Part shown: piece after piece, positions 17,774 through 28,397 of the stretch | How the letters are laid out: every line of letters begins with the position of its first letter | Position numbering within the stretch: position 1 is the first letter of the stretch | Assembly: GCF_001487145.1 (NCBI RefSeq) | Contig: NZ_LN913016.1 | Span: forward strand, 434,001-498,000 | DNA length: 64,000 nucleotides | From: Anaerococcus rubeinfantis | GTDB taxonomy: Bacteria; Bacillota; Clostridia; Tissierellales; Peptoniphilaceae | Direction: 5' to 3' | Translations under genes and position numbers: made by a program | Notes under the pieces: model-generated | Seen by the model: the letters and a program-made list of their open reading frames with translations, nothing else | The model's database searches: none | What the model was told of the DNA's origin: nothing

Positions 17774-20237
17774 TGACCTATCTGATGGAGCTGTAAAAAA
17801 TAATAAGAAAGACAGTTTTGCTATTAAAATATCAATACTTTTGGCAGTCATGCTACTAGGAACTGTTATTTTTATTTTCAACTCGTTAAAAACTGATAAG
17901 TATGAGTATGTAAAGGAAACTTTTGGAGATTATCATGTGAAGATAACTGGAATTGACGAAGGTTTTTATGATAAATTAAAAAACGATAAAGATATAGAAA
18001 AAATTTCTTTCAATAAACTAATAAAAACAGACTTAAATGCAGTTATCTATGAAAATGGAGATCCTGCAAGTCTTTTAGGTTATAATATTAAGAAAGGAAA
18101 AAAGCCAGAAAAAGCAAATGAACTTTTAGTACCAGAGAGATTTTTAATAAAAAATAAAGAATATGATTTGGGTTCTGAAATAAATGTTCGTGATAAAACT
18201 TATAAAATAGTTGGTACTTATGATGATTTTAGTTATTCATTTGAAGAGGCTATGTTTGTAGGTTTATCTGAAAGTGATGATAAAAAAGTCATGTTTGAAA
18301 AAAATGATGGAATAGAAGCACAGATTTGGTATAAAAATATAAGAGATACCTATACAAAGACTAGAGAAATATTGTCAGAAATGAATATTGATGAGAACCA
18401 TGCCCTAGATACTGGTAGAGTATTTTATAATAAAGATATCTTAGAATATAAAATGGTCTATCCAAAAGGAATCATTCCACCAAAAAGTGTTGTTAATTCA
18501 GCTTTAGAAGAATATGGAGCAGCTTTCTTACTTTGTCTACTCTTTGCTTTTATCATTTATGGGGCTTTTAATGTGTGGAATAATAGGGATTTAAAGGAAA
18601 TTGCTCTATTAAAAAGCACAGGCATGACAGATAAGCAGGTAAAGCAATTAATTCGAAAGAAAGCTTTTAAACTTTCAACTTTACCAATAGCCTTGGGGAC
18701 AATCTTATCTTTGGCTTCTGCAAATTTACTCTTATATTTGATGTGGCTTAATAATACAAAATCTTATCAAAACATATCAAATATTTTAGGTCAAAGTGTA
18801 AAATCTTTTGATTTCCATTTCATATTTCCAAGCCCTATATCTATTTTAATAATTATTTTGTTATCCTTGTTAATGGTTTATTTTTCAGCGCTGCTTCCTG
18901 CAAAGAAAAGTGCAAAGATAAATGTTGTCGAAGGCTTAAATGGGATTACAGAAAAAAATATTAAATTAGGAAAATCAATAATAAATGGATCTATAGAAAG
19001 GACTTTAGCAAAAGATTATTACAGGTCTTATCAATCAACCTATAAAATTATTGTGATATCAATAGCTCTATCAGCTTTTGTATTGTCGACAGTTTTAGTA
19101 AGTCAGGCATATAGAAGTTTAGAGGAAAAATATAATAACTACCAAAGTCCTTACAATTTTGAATCTAGTATTTATGTAGACGATTTTTTGGATAAAAACT
19201 TTGTTCATGATATAGAAAAAGTTGAAGGCATAGACCAATTGCACGTATACCAAAGAGTTGATACAAAATTTTACCTTGGTGATAATAAGGAATTTATTTC
19301 TAAGAATTTAAAGGAAGCTTTAAATAGTGATAAAATATCAGAAGATAAATTATATTCCAATATATACGCCTTAACAGATGAGGATTTTGAGAAACTTTTA
19401 AATGAAAATAATATTTCGAATGCAAAGTATTTACTACTAAATAAAATTCCAAAAGATAGTAAAAGTCCTTATTCTTTTAATGAATATATAAAAATTTCAG
19501 ATAAGGATACAGGAAAAGTAACTCTAAAATATAATGCAAATGGTAAGCCCATTTCTATAAATATAGATTCAAGCATCAATGAAATGCCTTATAATATAGA
19601 AGCTTATAATGACAATCAAATATCTATTTTTACAAGTGAAAGTACTATGAAAAATTTTATTGATGAATATGGAATAGATAAAGGTAATCCAGTTTATTAC
19701 TATTTTGTAAAAATAAAGGCTGATAAAGATAAAGAAAAAGTTTTTGATGATGCTGAAAAGGTGATTTCAACCTATGTTCCAAAATCTGACCATGGCACTT
19801 CTACAGAAATTATTAAAGCAGCCATGGATAAAGAACTAATAAGAAATGAAAAGCTATTGAATCTAGCCATCCAAATCATTCTAATAACAATTGCTCTTTC
19901 CAATGCCTACAATAGTTTCAAAGGAAACCTAAGAGCGAGAGCCAATGATTTTAAACTCCTATCAACTACAGGTATGACAGAAAAGCAAATGGAAAAGATG
20001 GTCTTTGGAGAAGGAAAAATATTGTTTAAAAATATTTTCTTAACCTACATCTTTATGTTTGCTATAGGAGTTGTATTAAGAGCCTATAGGAGTAATTATA
20101 AATTGGGATTTGGAATAAAAGGACTGCTTGTAAATATAAATTATATACCTCTTATAATAGTATTTATCTTTATGGTTGTAGGTGTATTACTTGCTATAAA
20201 AAGTGGACTTAAAACAGTAAATGAAAATTCAGATTGA
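17760..20237 (+). CDS. FtsX-family ABC permease (module 1)
   Basis: An 825-residue membrane protein made of two FtsX-like halves. It has one N-terminal helix (about 20-40), a large outside domain, three helices around 255-380, then a helix at about 430-450, a second outside domain and three C-terminal helices. The start at 17760 is chosen over an ATG at 17751 because AGGAG sits 9 bases before it and only 2 bases before the other. The two-ectodomain layout differs from classical BceB, which has one large loop. Conserved LLKSTGMTDKQV and LLSTTGMTEKQM motifs mark the cytoplasmic coupling region of each half. Confidence 0.9.
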   Translation: MKIINDLSDGAVKNNKKDSFAIKISILLAVMLLGTVIFIFNSLKTDKYEYVKETFGDYHVKITGIDEGFYDKLKNDKDIEKISFNKLIKTDLNAVIYENGDPASLLGYNIKKGKKPEKANELLVPERFLIKNKEYDLGSEINVRDKTYKIVGTYDDFSYSFEEAMFVGLSESDDKKVMFEKNDGIEAQIWYKNIRDTYTKTREILSEMNIDENHALDTGRVFYNKDILEYKMVYPKGIIPPKSVVNSALEEYGAAFLLCLLFAFIIYGAFNVWNNRDLKEIALLKSTGMTDKQVKQLIRKKAFKLSTLPIALGTILSLASANLLLYLMWLNNTKSYQNISNILGQSVKSFDFHFIFPSPISILIIILLSLLMVYFSALLPAKKSAKINVVEGLNGITEKNIKLGKSIINGSIERTLAKDYYRSYQSTYKIIVISIALSAFVLSTVLVSQAYRSLEEKYNNYQSPYNFESSIYVDDFLDKNFVHDIEKVEGIDQLHVYQRVDTKFYLGDNKEFISKNLKEALNSDKISEDKLYSNIYALTDEDFEKLLNENNISNAKYLLLNKIPKDSKSPYSFNEYIKISDKDTGKVTLKYNANGKPISINIDSSINEMPYNIEAYNDNQISIFTSESTMKNFIDEYGIDKGNPVYYYFVKIKADKDKEKVFDDAEKVISTYVPKSDHGTSTEIIKAAMDKELIRNEKLLNLAIQIILITIALSNAYNSFKGNLRARANDFKLLSTTGMTEKQMEKMVFGEGKILFKNIFLTYIFMFAIGVVLRAYRSNYKLGFGIKGLLVNINYIPLIIVFIFMVVGVLLAIKSGLKTVNENSD

Positions 20238-20257
20238 TTTTCAATAGTGTATAATAA

Positions 20258-20290
20258 AAAGGCTATGAGTTATGAAAATTCATAGTCTTT
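20258..20290 (+). terminator. Terminator of module 1
   Basis: AAAGGCTATGA pairs with TCATAGTCTTT. The following T run is interrupted (AATCTTTT), so termination may be moderate. Confidence 0.65.
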
Positions 20291-20420
20291 AATCTTTTCA
20301 CATAAAGACTATAAAATCAGTTTTAAAATCACTAATCCAAAGAGTATTTTGGATTTTTTTTGTTAACTAAAGGGAATTTTTTATTGAGATTTCAAGATTT
20401 TATTGGGTCAACAAAAAAGC

Positions 20421-20449
20421 TTGACTTTGATATATTTTTCTAGTATACT
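20421..20449 (+). promoter_or_regulatory. Sigma-A promoter of the ylxM-ffh-rplS operon
   Basis: TTGACT at 20421-20426 and TATACT at 20444-20449 with a 17-bp spacer, 36 bp before the ylxM start. Confidence 0.8.
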
Positions 20450-20484
20450 TTATAGGTCAAGAAAATTACTTGACAGGTGAGAAT

Positions 20485-20808
20485 ATGGAAAAATTAGTAC
20501 AAGTTGCAAGATTGTTTGACACTTATGGATCGCTTTTGAATGAAAAACAAAAAGACGTCATAAATTGTTATTACAATGAAGATTTATCATTAAACGAGAT
20601 AGCCCAAAATAACAATAAATCTAAACAGGCCATATCTGATATGATTCAAAGGTCAGTTGACAAGTTATTTGAGTTTGAAAATGAGCTTTCTTTAATAAAG
20701 AAGAAGAATAAACTTAGAGATGACTTATCTTTGTTAAGAGAGTTGATCGAAAGTTCAAATCAAAGTGAAGCTATCGATATGATCGATGAAATGATAAATA
20801 ATATTTAG
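20485..20808 (+). CDS. ylxM: YlxM-type HTH protein, SRP-associated
   Basis: A 107-residue protein with a sigma-70 region-4-like helix-turn-helix (LSLNEIAQNNNKSKQAISDMIQRS, about 36-58, quoted here only by its key residues) and an alpha-helical tail. YlxM proteins are encoded before ffh across Firmicutes and modulate the signal recognition particle GTPase. I take ATG 20485 rather than the TTG 15 bases earlier because it has GGTGAG at good distance and matches homologues. It is 11 bp before ffh. Confidence 0.9.
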   Translation: MEKLVQVARLFDTYGSLLNEKQKDVINCYYNEDLSLNEIAQNNNKSKQAISDMIQRSVDKLFEFENELSLIKKKNKLRDDLSLLRELIESSNQSEAIDMIDEMINNI

Positions 20809-20819
20809 GATGTGAAAAT

Positions 20820-22157
20820 ATGATTTTTTCAAATCTTTCTGAGAAGTTACAAGATACTTTAGGTAAACTTACTGGAAAAGGAAAATTAAGCGAAAAAGAC
20901 ATCAATAATGCAGCCAGAGAGATTAAGCTTTCTTTGCTTGAAGCTGACGTTAACTACAAGGTGGTTAAGGAATTTGTCAAAAAAATCAAAGAAAGATCTA
21001 TGGGTCAAGATGTTATGGAATCTCTTACTCCAGGTCAAACTGTTATTAAGATTGTAAATGAAGAACTTACAAATCTTATGGGTAAGGAAAATTCTAAGCT
21101 TGAGCTTAAGGGATCTACTCCACATGTTGTGTTGATGGTAGGTTTGCAAGGTTCAGGTAAGACAACTCACTCTGGTAAACTTGTCAGGAAATTAAAAAAG
21201 GAAGGCAGAAATCCTCTCCTAGTAGCCCTTGATGTTTATAGGCCTGCAGCTATTGAGCAATTAAAAGTTGTAGGTAAGAAAGCTGAGGTTGAAGTTTTTG
21301 AAAAAGGAAAGCAAGATCCAGTAAAAACAGCAAATGAAGCCAAGGAATATGCTAGAAGAAATAACAATGATGTTGTTATTATGGATACGGCCGGACGCCT
21401 TCAAATCGATGAAGGTTTGATGGATGAGCTTAAAAATATTAAAAAAGCTGTAAAACCTGACGAGATACTTTTGGTAGTTGATGCTATGGTTGGTCAAGAA
21501 TCTGTAAATGTTGCAAAAACATTTGATGATTATCTTGATATTACTGGTGTTATACTAACCAAACTTGATGGAGATGCAAGAGGTGGAGCAGCCCTTTCAA
21601 TTAGACAAGTTGTAGGAAAACCAATTAAATTTATTGGTACAGGCGAAAAGCTTGATGATCTTGAAGCCTTTCATCCAGATAGGATGGCATCAAGAATACT
21701 TGGTATGGGAGATGTCTTATCTCTTATTGAAAAGGCAGAAAAGCAAGTTTCTTTGAAAGATGCAAAAGAGCTTGAAGAAAAAATGCGAAACCAATCCTAT
21801 ACTCTTGATGATTTTGTTGAACAAATAAATCAAATAAGAAATATGGGACCGCTTGAAGATTTACTTGCTATGATTCCTGGAGTAAACAACAAGATGCTTA
21901 AAAATGTAAATGTTGATGAAAAAGGATTTGTAAGGATTGAAGCTTTAATATCTTCTATGACAAAAGAAGAAAGAGAAAAACCTGAGATTATTGGCAAAAG
22001 TCGTAAAGAAAGAATTTCCAAGGGATCTGGGGTTGATATTAATGAATTAAATAAATTATTAAAGCAATTCAAAGAACTAAAGAAAATGATGAAACAATTT
22101 ACTAATATGAAAAAGGGAAGAAAAGGCAAAAGAAAATTCAATATGCCTTTCTTCTAA
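20820..22157 (+). CDS. ffh: Signal recognition particle GTPase
   Basis: Binds signal sequences emerging from the ribosome and, with SRP RNA and FtsY, directs them to the membrane. The 445 residues are organised as N domain, G domain (GLQGSGKTT near 106, [17 protein letters not shown]) and a methionine-rich M domain ending in [14 protein letters not shown]. The length is usual for Ffh. It is in an operon with ribosomal and tRNA-modification genes, the standard Firmicute arrangement. Confidence 0.98.
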   Translation: MIFSNLSEKLQDTLGKLTGKGKLSEKDINNAAREIKLSLLEADVNYKVVKEFVKKIKERSMGQDVMESLTPGQTVIKIVNEELTNLMGKENSKLELKGSTPHVVLMVGLQGSGKTTHSGKLVRKLKKEGRNPLLVALDVYRPAAIEQLKVVGKKAEVEVFEKGKQDPVKTANEAKEYARRNNNDVVIMDTAGRLQIDEGLMDELKNIKKAVKPDEILLVVDAMVGQESVNVAKTFDDYLDITGVILTKLDGDARGGAALSIRQVVGKPIKFIGTGEKLDDLEAFHPDRMASRILGMGDVLSLIEKAEKQVSLKDAKELEEKMRNQSYTLDDFVEQINQIRNMGPLEDLLAMIPGVNNKMLKNVNVDEKGFVRIEALISSMTKEEREKPEIIGKSRKERISKGSGVDINELNKLLKQFKELKKMMKQFTNMKKGRKGKRKFNMPFF

Positions 22158-22173
22158 AAAAACGGAGGTTATG

Positions 22174-22419
22174 ATGGCAGTTAAAATTAGATTAAAAAGA
22201 ATGGGACAAAAGAAAAGACCATTTTACAGAGTAGTTGTAGCAGATTCTAGAAGTCCAAGAGATGGAAAATTCATCGAAGAAATTGGAACATATAATCCAG
22301 TATCTGAACCAAAAGAATTCAAAATTGACAACGAAAAAGCTAAACAATGGATCAAAAATGGTGCAAAACCAACATCAATTGTTGAAAAATTATTTAACGA
22401 CAACAACGTTTTAGCTTAA
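22174..22419 (+). CDS. rpsP: 30S ribosomal protein S16
   Basis: An 81-residue S16 with the family start [19 protein letters not shown] and the [14 protein letters not shown] motif. Two ATGs stand in tandem; the second (22174) is preferred because GGAGG is 6 bases from it but only about 3 from the first. It is the third gene of the ffh operon. Confidence 0.97.
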   Translation: MAVKIRLKRMGQKKRPFYRVVVADSRSPRDGKFIEEIGTYNPVSEPKEFKIDNEKAKQWIKNGAKPTSIVEKLFNDNNVLA

Positions 22420-22423
22420 TAAA

Positions 22424-22648
22424 ATGAAAGAATTAGTCAAACTAATAGTCACAGAACTTGTTGAAAACAAGGATGCTGTAGGAATAATATTAGAAGAAGA
22501 CAACGGAGAAGTTAACATAAAAATTAACGTAGCTGAAGCTGACAAGGGAAGAGTTATAGGAAAGGGTGGAAATATTATTAATTCCATTAGAACTATTGCT
22601 CGTGCTTGTGCAGTTAAAGAAGATGTTAAGGTTAATATAAGAATATGA
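22424..22648 (+). CDS. khpA: KH-domain RNA-binding protein KhpA
   Basis: A 74-residue single KH domain with the GKGG loop (about 48-51, VIGKGGNIINSIRTIARA region). KhpA pairs with KhpB/Jag in other Firmicutes and affects cell division and small-RNA binding. It sits between rpsP and rimM, its usual place, and overlaps rimM by 4 bp. Confidence 0.95.
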   Translation: MKELVKLIVTELVENKDAVGIILEEDNGEVNIKINVAEADKGRVIGKGGNIINSIRTIARACAVKEDVKVNIRI

Positions 22649-23130
22649 AAATAACTGTAGCAGAAATACTTACAACACATGGGATAAAAGGAAATCTAAA
22701 AATAAAATCTTATTCAGACAATGAAAAAAGATTTGAAAAAGGATCAAAACTTTTACTTGATGGAAAAGAAGTTACAATTGAATCATCTTTCAAGCACAAG
22801 GGTAGTATTATCATAAAACTCAAGGACTATGATGATATTAATGAGGTAGAAAAGTTTATTGGACACGAACTTACTATCGAGGATAAAGACTTGGAAAAAT
22901 TAAATGATGGTGAATATTATTTATTTGATTTGATTGGCCTAAAAGTCTATGAAAAAAATCAAAATCTTGGTTTTATAAAGGATGTTATCACTGGAGTATA
23001 TCCAAATGATATCTATGTCATAGAAAAAGACGGAAAGGAAATTTATTTTCCAGCCTTAAATGCTACAGTAAAAAATGTTGACTTAGAAAATAAAAAAATA
23101 GAAGTGGAAAACTTCAAAGATTATGAATAA
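22645..23130 (+). CDS. rimM: Ribosome maturation factor RimM
   Basis: A 161-residue protein that assists assembly of the 30S head near S19. The N-terminal barrel begins VAEILTTHGIKGNLKIKS and the C-terminal PRC barrel contains YYLFDLIGLKVY and GVYPNDIYVIE. It starts with ATGA overlapping khpA and overlaps trmD by 8 bp, so the genes are translationally coupled. Confidence 0.96.
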   Translation: MKITVAEILTTHGIKGNLKIKSYSDNEKRFEKGSKLLLDGKEVTIESSFKHKGSIIIKLKDYDDINEVEKFIGHELTIEDKDLEKLNDGEYYLFDLIGLKVYEKNQNLGFIKDVITGVYPNDIYVIEKDGKEIYFPALNATVKNVDLENKKIEVENFKDYE

Positions 23131-23842
23131 AATAACTATACTTACACTTTTTCCCGAATCTTTCGAATTTCTAAAAAGCTATGGAGTCATAGGAAAGGCA
23201 ATCGAAAAAGGACTAATTGAAATTAATCTTGTTGATATAAGAGATTATAGCAAGGACAAACACAACAGGGTTGATGATACAGTCTTTGGAGGGGCAGCAG
23301 GAATGCTTATGAGACCTCAGCCAATTTATGATGCCCTAATAGCTAACAAAAGTTCAAAATCAAAAGTAGTCTACATGTCTGCAGCAGGAGAAATCCTAAA
23401 CCAAAAATTAGCAATCAAATTTGCAGATTTTGAAGACTTGGTAATTATTTGTGGTCACTACGAAGGAATTGATGCAAGAATTACCAACCACTATGTTGAT
23501 TATGAAGTTTCAATTGGAGATTATGTTTTAACCGGTGGCGAAATCCCTGCCATGGTATTAATAGATTCTCTTTCAAGATTTATTGGGGGAGTTGTTGGGA
23601 AAAAAGAATCATTAGTTACAGATTCACACTACAATGGTCTACTACAATATGATGAGTACACAAAACCAAGAAATTTTAATGGATATATGGTTCCAAAAGA
23701 ACTTTATAGTGGAAATCATAAATTAGTAGAAGAGTGGCAAAAAAAATCATCTCTTCAAAAAACCAAAAGAGTAAGAAGAGATTTATACGATAGATATATC
23801 AAGGAGGATCACGATGGAATTAATCAAAAAAATAGAAAATGA
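23123..23842 (+). CDS. trmD: tRNA (guanine-37-N1)-methyltransferase
   Basis: Methylates G37 next to the anticodon with S-adenosylmethionine and prevents frameshifting. The 239 residues show the knotted SPOUT core: [13 protein letters not shown] (about 53-65), CGHYEGID, and [16 protein letters not shown]. It lies between rimM and rplS and overlaps rplS by 29 bp. Confidence 0.97.
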   Translation: MNKITILTLFPESFEFLKSYGVIGKAIEKGLIEINLVDIRDYSKDKHNRVDDTVFGGAAGMLMRPQPIYDALIANKSSKSKVVYMSAAGEILNQKLAIKFADFEDLVIICGHYEGIDARITNHYVDYEVSIGDYVLTGGEIPAMVLIDSLSRFIGGVVGKKESLVTDSHYNGLLQYDEYTKPRNFNGYMVPKELYSGNHKLVEEWQKKSSLQKTKRVRRDLYDRYIKEDHDGINQKNRK

Positions 23843-24161
23843 ACAACTACGTGAAGATAATCCAGACTTTAGAGTTGGAGATACTGTAAGAGTAAGCTAC
23901 AGAATCAAAGAAGGAGACAAAACAAGACTCCAAGACTTTGAAGGTGTAGTAATCAAAATAAATGAAGGAAATCTTGGAAAAACTTTCACACTAAGAAGAC
24001 TTTCTTATGGTGTAGGAGTAGAAAGAACATTCCTTTATCACTCACCAAGACTTGAAGCATTCAAAATCGTTAGACGTGGTAAGGTAAGACGTGCAAAACT
24101 AAATTACCTAAGAGGACGTCAAGGTAAGGCTGCTAAAGTTAAAGAAAAAACAAATTATTAA
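23814..24161 (+). CDS. rplS: 50S ribosomal protein L19
   Basis: A 115-residue L19 with [16 protein letters not shown], the [11 protein letters not shown] strand and the basic C-terminal [23 protein letters not shown] precedes the ATG and lies inside the end of trmD. It closes the operon. Confidence 0.98.
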   Translation: MELIKKIENEQLREDNPDFRVGDTVRVSYRIKEGDKTRLQDFEGVVIKINEGNLGKTFTLRRLSYGVGVERTFLYHSPRLEAFKIVRRGKVRRAKLNYLRGRQGKAAKVKEKTNY

Positions 24162-24235
24162 TAATAAGGGCCGAAATGCTCGTTGAATTAGGGATTTTAG
24201 AAAAACTGATTTAGAGAGTCTTTAGGTGGCAAGAT

Positions 24236-24273
24236 AAAAGGCTATGAGTTTTAATACTCACAGCCTTTTTTAT
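24236..24273 (+). terminator. Terminator of the ffh-rplS operon
   Basis: AAAAGGCTATGAGT pairs with ACTCACAGCCTTTT (one mismatch), with a T run. The same hairpin text, GGCTATGAGT, is used at 20258. Confidence 0.85.
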
Positions 24274-24294
24274 TTCTGGTTAACATAAAAATTG

Positions 24295-26775
24295 TTATTC
24301 TAAACTTCTTATTCTATCTACAAGACTGTCTTGACTATGCTTTTCATAGAACCTACCTGTAAATATTATCCCAATGATTATATTTACAAAATTTACAATG
24401 ATAAGTGGCATGATCACAAATTTATAGGAAGTCCATTTAGTTTGTTTCATAAAATCCATCAAGATAAATTTATCTACAAGAAGCATAATGATGAATGAAA
24501 ATACTAAGCCACATAAAGAATAGATCAAATTCTTTTTCACCAAATATTTTTTAATATTTTTCTTTGTCATTCCAATTGCTTCAAGAATTGATAAGTTAAC
24601 CATATTTCTCAAAATTTCAGTAGCAATAACATTTATAAAATTCAGTACAGAAATTAAAAACAATACTATAGATAAACTATAACCCACAAATTCTATAAGA
24701 TTTTTGAAATCTTTAAAAGACTTTATTTGAAGATCCCTTGAGTCATAGGAAAAGTCTGGGTTATTTTCAAAAGATTTTAATAACTTATCAAAATTTTCCT
24801 TTTCACTATCTTCTACATCAAATCCATAGGACATTATACTATTATCGCCTGTGAGTTCTTTGTACTCACTCGGATTCATATAAATATATTCCAAACCTAA
24901 AGTAAGACTAGATTCGTCATTTATATCTTCCTTAACTACAGGGAAATATCTAAGTCCATTGGAAAAATTATATTCAACTTTGCCCATAACTTGGACTTCT
25001 TTAATTTTATTATTTACATTTATCCTTATCTTATCACCGATTTTATAGTCAGAATCATTTCTTATTTTTTCCCCTATAATAACATAATTTCCTGTTTTCC
25101 ATTTTTCCTTATCAAACTCTCCATCTATAAATTTTTGTTTATTTATTAAATAATCATCTATTCCCAATAATATTGGAGCAACTTTATTGTCTTCTATTTT
25201 TATATCCGGATATGTGTACTCATAACCGTATGAATATAAGGCACCTCCACTTTTAAATCCTTTATGGTTTTCTATTTCACCAATATACTTTTCATTAATA
25301 CCGTCCTCACTTCCTGAGTACATATATCTGAAATATTTTGGACTTGCTATATTATAATCCGTTACGATTATATCAGAAATCCCTTTTTCAAGATCAATAT
25401 TACCAGTATAAGTTAAAACGCTGTTCAAAATAACAGCAGATAAACTCATAGAAAGAATTATCGATATAAATCTAAATTTATTGGAAAATACTTGTCTTCT
25501 AGCAAGCTTTCCTAGAGAAATATCCTCGCTTTTATATTTCTTTTTTATCTGGATTTCGTTGTATCTGCTGGCATCTATTGGAGAAACTTTTGCTGCGAAC
25601 CTAGCAGGTCTCATAACTGATAGAAATACTGTAAGCAAAGTAAAGGCTGTTGAAAATAAGATAATTAATATTATTACTGCGGGTGATAATTTTACATCCG
25701 TTAACATCTCATTACTTACAAATATTTTGTTTAAAATGATTTTTCCGATAGAAATTCCAATTATATCTCCAATTATTATTGAAGGAAGTGCGACTGCTAA
25801 AGACTCAAGATGAACAAGTTTTTTGATTTGTGGTTTTGTCATTCCAATTGTTTTTAAAAGTCCCAGAAGTTTAATATCTTCATTTACGGATATCTTAAAA
25901 ATATTATTTATTATTAAGTATCCTGCGACTATTACCAAAATCAAAAAAGCTAAGTATGGTAGAAATGTATTAAAATCAAAACTACTATCACCAGATAAAA
26001 GATAGGCGAAGTTAACACCAATCCTTATTTCCTTTTCAGATAAATTTCCAGGATTATCCACCACTTTATAACCATTTCTCTCTGCAATTTTTAAAAGCTT
26101 ATCCCCTATCTTAAAAGAATTATTTAACATTACTCCCAAATCGCTATTATTTTTTGGAACCGATAATTTATCTACATAAGCTTTGGATAAATAGATTTGA
26201 CCTACACCAACATTGGAGTCAATAGGATTTTGAAAAGTCCCCGATATAATAAATTTATCACTTTTCTTTTCGATAATCTCTCCTGTGTAAGCTTTTTCTA
26301 TTTTAAAAGGAACTTCTATTTCTTCTCCTATTTCACCCTTATAACCTAATTTTTTAGCAGTAGCTATATCTATAAATACTTGATTTTCTTTTTCTGGAAA
26401 CTTCCCCTTAACTTTTTCTATTAGAGACCATTCAAATCCTTTTTTATCCATATAAGATAGTTCTGCCATAACTTTTTCATCATCAAGAATTCCAACTTTC
26501 TCTCTTACTGAAAAATCCTTTATATCCTTATCCTGGGTTAATATTTCTACATCTTCATCACAAATATCTTTAAAAGAACCATGGCTGATTGTTCCAATAG
26601 TTTTCATTGTTTGGCTTTCCATACTTTTCCCTAAGCCTAAGGCTACGGAAAATAAACTTGTAAAAAGTATAGAAGTCAAAGCGATTGCTAATAAGAGAAT
26701 ATTTCTCCTGCTTTTATTCGCATTTAAAATATTTTTTGCTAAACTCCTTATGTAAGCTTTATTTTTGACTTTCAT
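24295..26775 (-). CDS. FtsX-family ABC permease (module 2)
   Basis: An 826-residue membrane protein with the same two-half layout as the module 1 permease: N-terminal helix, large outside domain, three helices (about 275-405), a fourth near 440, second outside domain, three C-terminal helices. Coupling motifs LLKTIGMTKPQI and ILEAIGMTKKNI match LLKSTGMTDKQV and LLSTTGMTEKQM of the paralogue. I start at 26775 rather than 26796 because GGTGG is correctly spaced before it. It overlaps the ATPase gene by 17 bp. Confidence 0.9.
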   Translation of the reverse strand: MKVKNKAYIRSLAKNILNANKSRRNILLLAIALTSILFTSLFSVALGLGKSMESQTMKTIGTISHGSFKDICDEDVEILTQDKDIKDFSVREKVGILDDEKVMAELSYMDKKGFEWSLIEKVKGKFPEKENQVFIDIATAKKLGYKGEIGEEIEVPFKIEKAYTGEIIEKKSDKFIISGTFQNPIDSNVGVGQIYLSKAYVDKLSVPKNNSDLGVMLNNSFKIGDKLLKIAERNGYKVVDNPGNLSEKEIRIGVNFAYLLSGDSSFDFNTFLPYLAFLILVIVAGYLIINNIFKISVNEDIKLLGLLKTIGMTKPQIKKLVHLESLAVALPSIIIGDIIGISIGKIILNKIFVSNEMLTDVKLSPAVIILIILFSTAFTLLTVFLSVMRPARFAAKVSPIDASRYNEIQIKKKYKSEDISLGKLARRQVFSNKFRFISIILSMSLSAVILNSVLTYTGNIDLEKGISDIIVTDYNIASPKYFRYMYSGSEDGINEKYIGEIENHKGFKSGGALYSYGYEYTYPDIKIEDNKVAPILLGIDDYLINKQKFIDGEFDKEKWKTGNYVIIGEKIRNDSDYKIGDKIRINVNNKIKEVQVMGKVEYNFSNGLRYFPVVKEDINDESSLTLGLEYIYMNPSEYKELTGDNSIMSYGFDVEDSEKENFDKLLKSFENNPDFSYDSRDLQIKSFKDFKNLIEFVGYSLSIVLFLISVLNFINVIATEILRNMVNLSILEAIGMTKKNIKKYLVKKNLIYSLCGLVFSFIIMLLVDKFILMDFMKQTKWTSYKFVIMPLIIVNFVNIIIGIIFTGRFYEKHSQDSLVDRIRSLE

Positions 26776-27436
26776 TATTTTCCACCAGTCTTCCATCTTC
26801 TATTCTTAGAGTTTTTTCTGCAGCTTGAGCGACAGCATCATCGTGAGTAATCATAAGAATAGTATTTCCAAGCTCTTTATTTATTTTTTTTAATAAGTAA
26901 ACAACTTGGGAAGAAGATTTTGAATCTAAATTTCCTGTAGGTTCGTCAGCTAGAATTAAAGATGGTTTGGTAACCAAGGCTCTTGCTATGGCAACCCTTT
27001 GTTGCTGTCCACCTGATAATTCATTTGGCATTTTATATTTTTGATCGCTTATCTCAAGTATATCTATTACAGAATCAACATATTTTTTATCTACCGCATC
27101 CCCATCTAGACCAAAGGGAATAATTATATTCTCATATACATTTAGCATAGGTAAAAGATTATATGCTTGAAAGACAAAACCAATATTTCTTCTTCTAAAA
27201 ATAGTTCTCTCATCATCTTTTAAAGCATAAATGTCAGTATCATCAATCAAAACTTTCCCGTTTGTAGGATAATCAAGTCCGCCTAGTAAATGTAATAAAG
27301 TTGATTTACCGGATCCGCTTGCTCCAATTATAGAAATAAATTCTCCTTTTTTTACTTCGAACGATACTCCGTCAAGAGCTCTTACTTCCACATCATTTGT
27401 TTTATAATATCTTTTTAAATTTTCTACTTTTAACAT
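26759..27436 (-). CDS. ABC transporter ATPase (module 2)
   Basis: A 225-residue LolD/BceA-type ATPase with Walker [19 protein letters not shown], signature [14 protein letters not shown] and Walker [15 protein letters not shown] 27436 is preferred over a GTG nine bases earlier because GAGGTG lies 6 bases before it. It is clearly paralogous to the module 1 ATPase (shared [18 protein letters not shown] and FRRRNIGxVxQ). The substrate is unknown. Confidence 0.93.
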   Translation of the reverse strand: MLKVENLKRYYKTNDVEVRALDGVSFEVKKGEFISIIGASGSGKSTLLHLLGGLDYPTNGKVLIDDTDIYALKDDERTIFRRRNIGFVFQAYNLLPMLNVYENIIIPFGLDGDAVDKKYVDSVIDILEISDQKYKMPNELSGGQQQRVAIARALVTKPSLILADEPTGNLDSKSSSQVVYLLKKINKELGNTILMITHDDAVAQAAEKTLRIEDGRLVENNESQK

Positions 27437-27473
27437 ATCTATCACCTCTTTATATTTAATATAACATTCACAT

Positions 27474-27503
27474 CTTACAAAGTGCTTACAAGACTTCTTA
27501 CAG
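27474..27503 (-). promoter_or_regulatory. Triple TTGTAAG operator before the module 2 transporter
   Basis: On the minus strand TTGTAAG stands at 27491-27485 and 27480-27474 (11-bp period), with a third, CTGTAAG, at 27503-27497. A -10-like TATATT follows near 27458-27463. The layout mirrors module 1, but the sequence is unrelated to CTAGTCACTT, which suggests that the two regulators do not cross-talk. Confidence 0.65.
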
Positions 27504-27524
27504 TTTTGTAAGAAAAAAGACTTC

Positions 27525-28397
27525 TCACAAGGGGAAGTCTACTGAAAATTTTATTCTATTTTCCTCCAAAGATGCTCTTATATTTCCACTATGTTTTTCT
27601 ATAATTTCTCTGGCTATAAATAGGCCTAAACCCAAACCATCTTTTGAAACGGAATTTGCACCTCTATAAAATCTTTCAAATATCTTTGGCAGAGTTTCTT
27701 CTGATAGGTCTTTGCACTCATTTTCTATGTCTAAATTGTAATTTAGGTAAGATTTATAAACTGAAATATTAATAGTAGAACCATTGGGAGAGTATTTTAT
27801 AGCATTATCTAAAAGATTGTGGATAGCTTCTTTAAGCCATATTTCGTCCAAATTGAAAATTAAGTCTTCGTCTTTTAAATTTATGATTATACATTTTTCA
27901 TCCAATATTACTTTAAATTCTCTCAAAACATCTTCTACTATGTCTTTTAAATTTGCTTGATGTTTTTGTAAGGAAATAATATCAGATTCGAGCCTAGAAG
28001 ATTTTACTAGGTTTTGTATTAAAAATTCTAGTTTATTAAGCTCATACTTTATAATTTCAAGATACTCTTCTTTGGGATCATCTTCTAAAAGACTAATGTA
28101 TAAAGAAAGGTTGGTAATGGGTGTCTTGGTTTGGTGTGATATATCTGCTATTAAATCTTTTGTTTTATTTTTTTCTGTATTTATCTTAGCTTCTTTTACT
28201 TGGCTTGCATATAAAAATTTGATGAGTTTTGATTTTATTTTAGACAATTCCTTTTCATCAAATTCTGTAATTTCTAAATTCCCATCCAAAGCCTTATCAA
28301 TATAGTCTGAAAGTTCACGCATTTCATTTCTCAAGACAATATATTTGTATAAAATAATTCCAATTATAAGAACTAAAAGACCTATTAAAAATTCCAT
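27525..28397 (-). CDS. Sensor histidine kinase (module 2)
   Basis: A 290-residue kinase with a single clear N-terminal membrane helix (about 2-22), H box ADISHQTKTPI (His88), N box WLKEAIHNLLDNAIKYS and G box GLGLGLFIAREII. It is shorter at the N terminus than the module 1 kinase and lacks a recognisable extracellular sensor, so it probably takes its signal from the ABC transporter. It overlaps the regulator gene by 13 bp. Confidence 0.9.
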   Translation of the reverse strand: MEFLIGLLVLIIGIILYKYIVLRNEMRELSDYIDKALDGNLEITEFDEKELSKIKSKLIKFLYASQVKEAKINTEKNKTKDLIADISHQTKTPITNLSLYISLLEDDPKEEYLEIIKYELNKLEFLIQNLVKSSRLESDIISLQKHQANLKDIVEDVLREFKVILDEKCIIINLKDEDLIFNLDEIWLKEAIHNLLDNAIKYSPNGSTINISVYKSYLNYNLDIENECKDLSEETLPKIFERFYRGANSVSKDGLGLGLFIAREIIEKHSGNIRASLEENRIKFSVDFPL

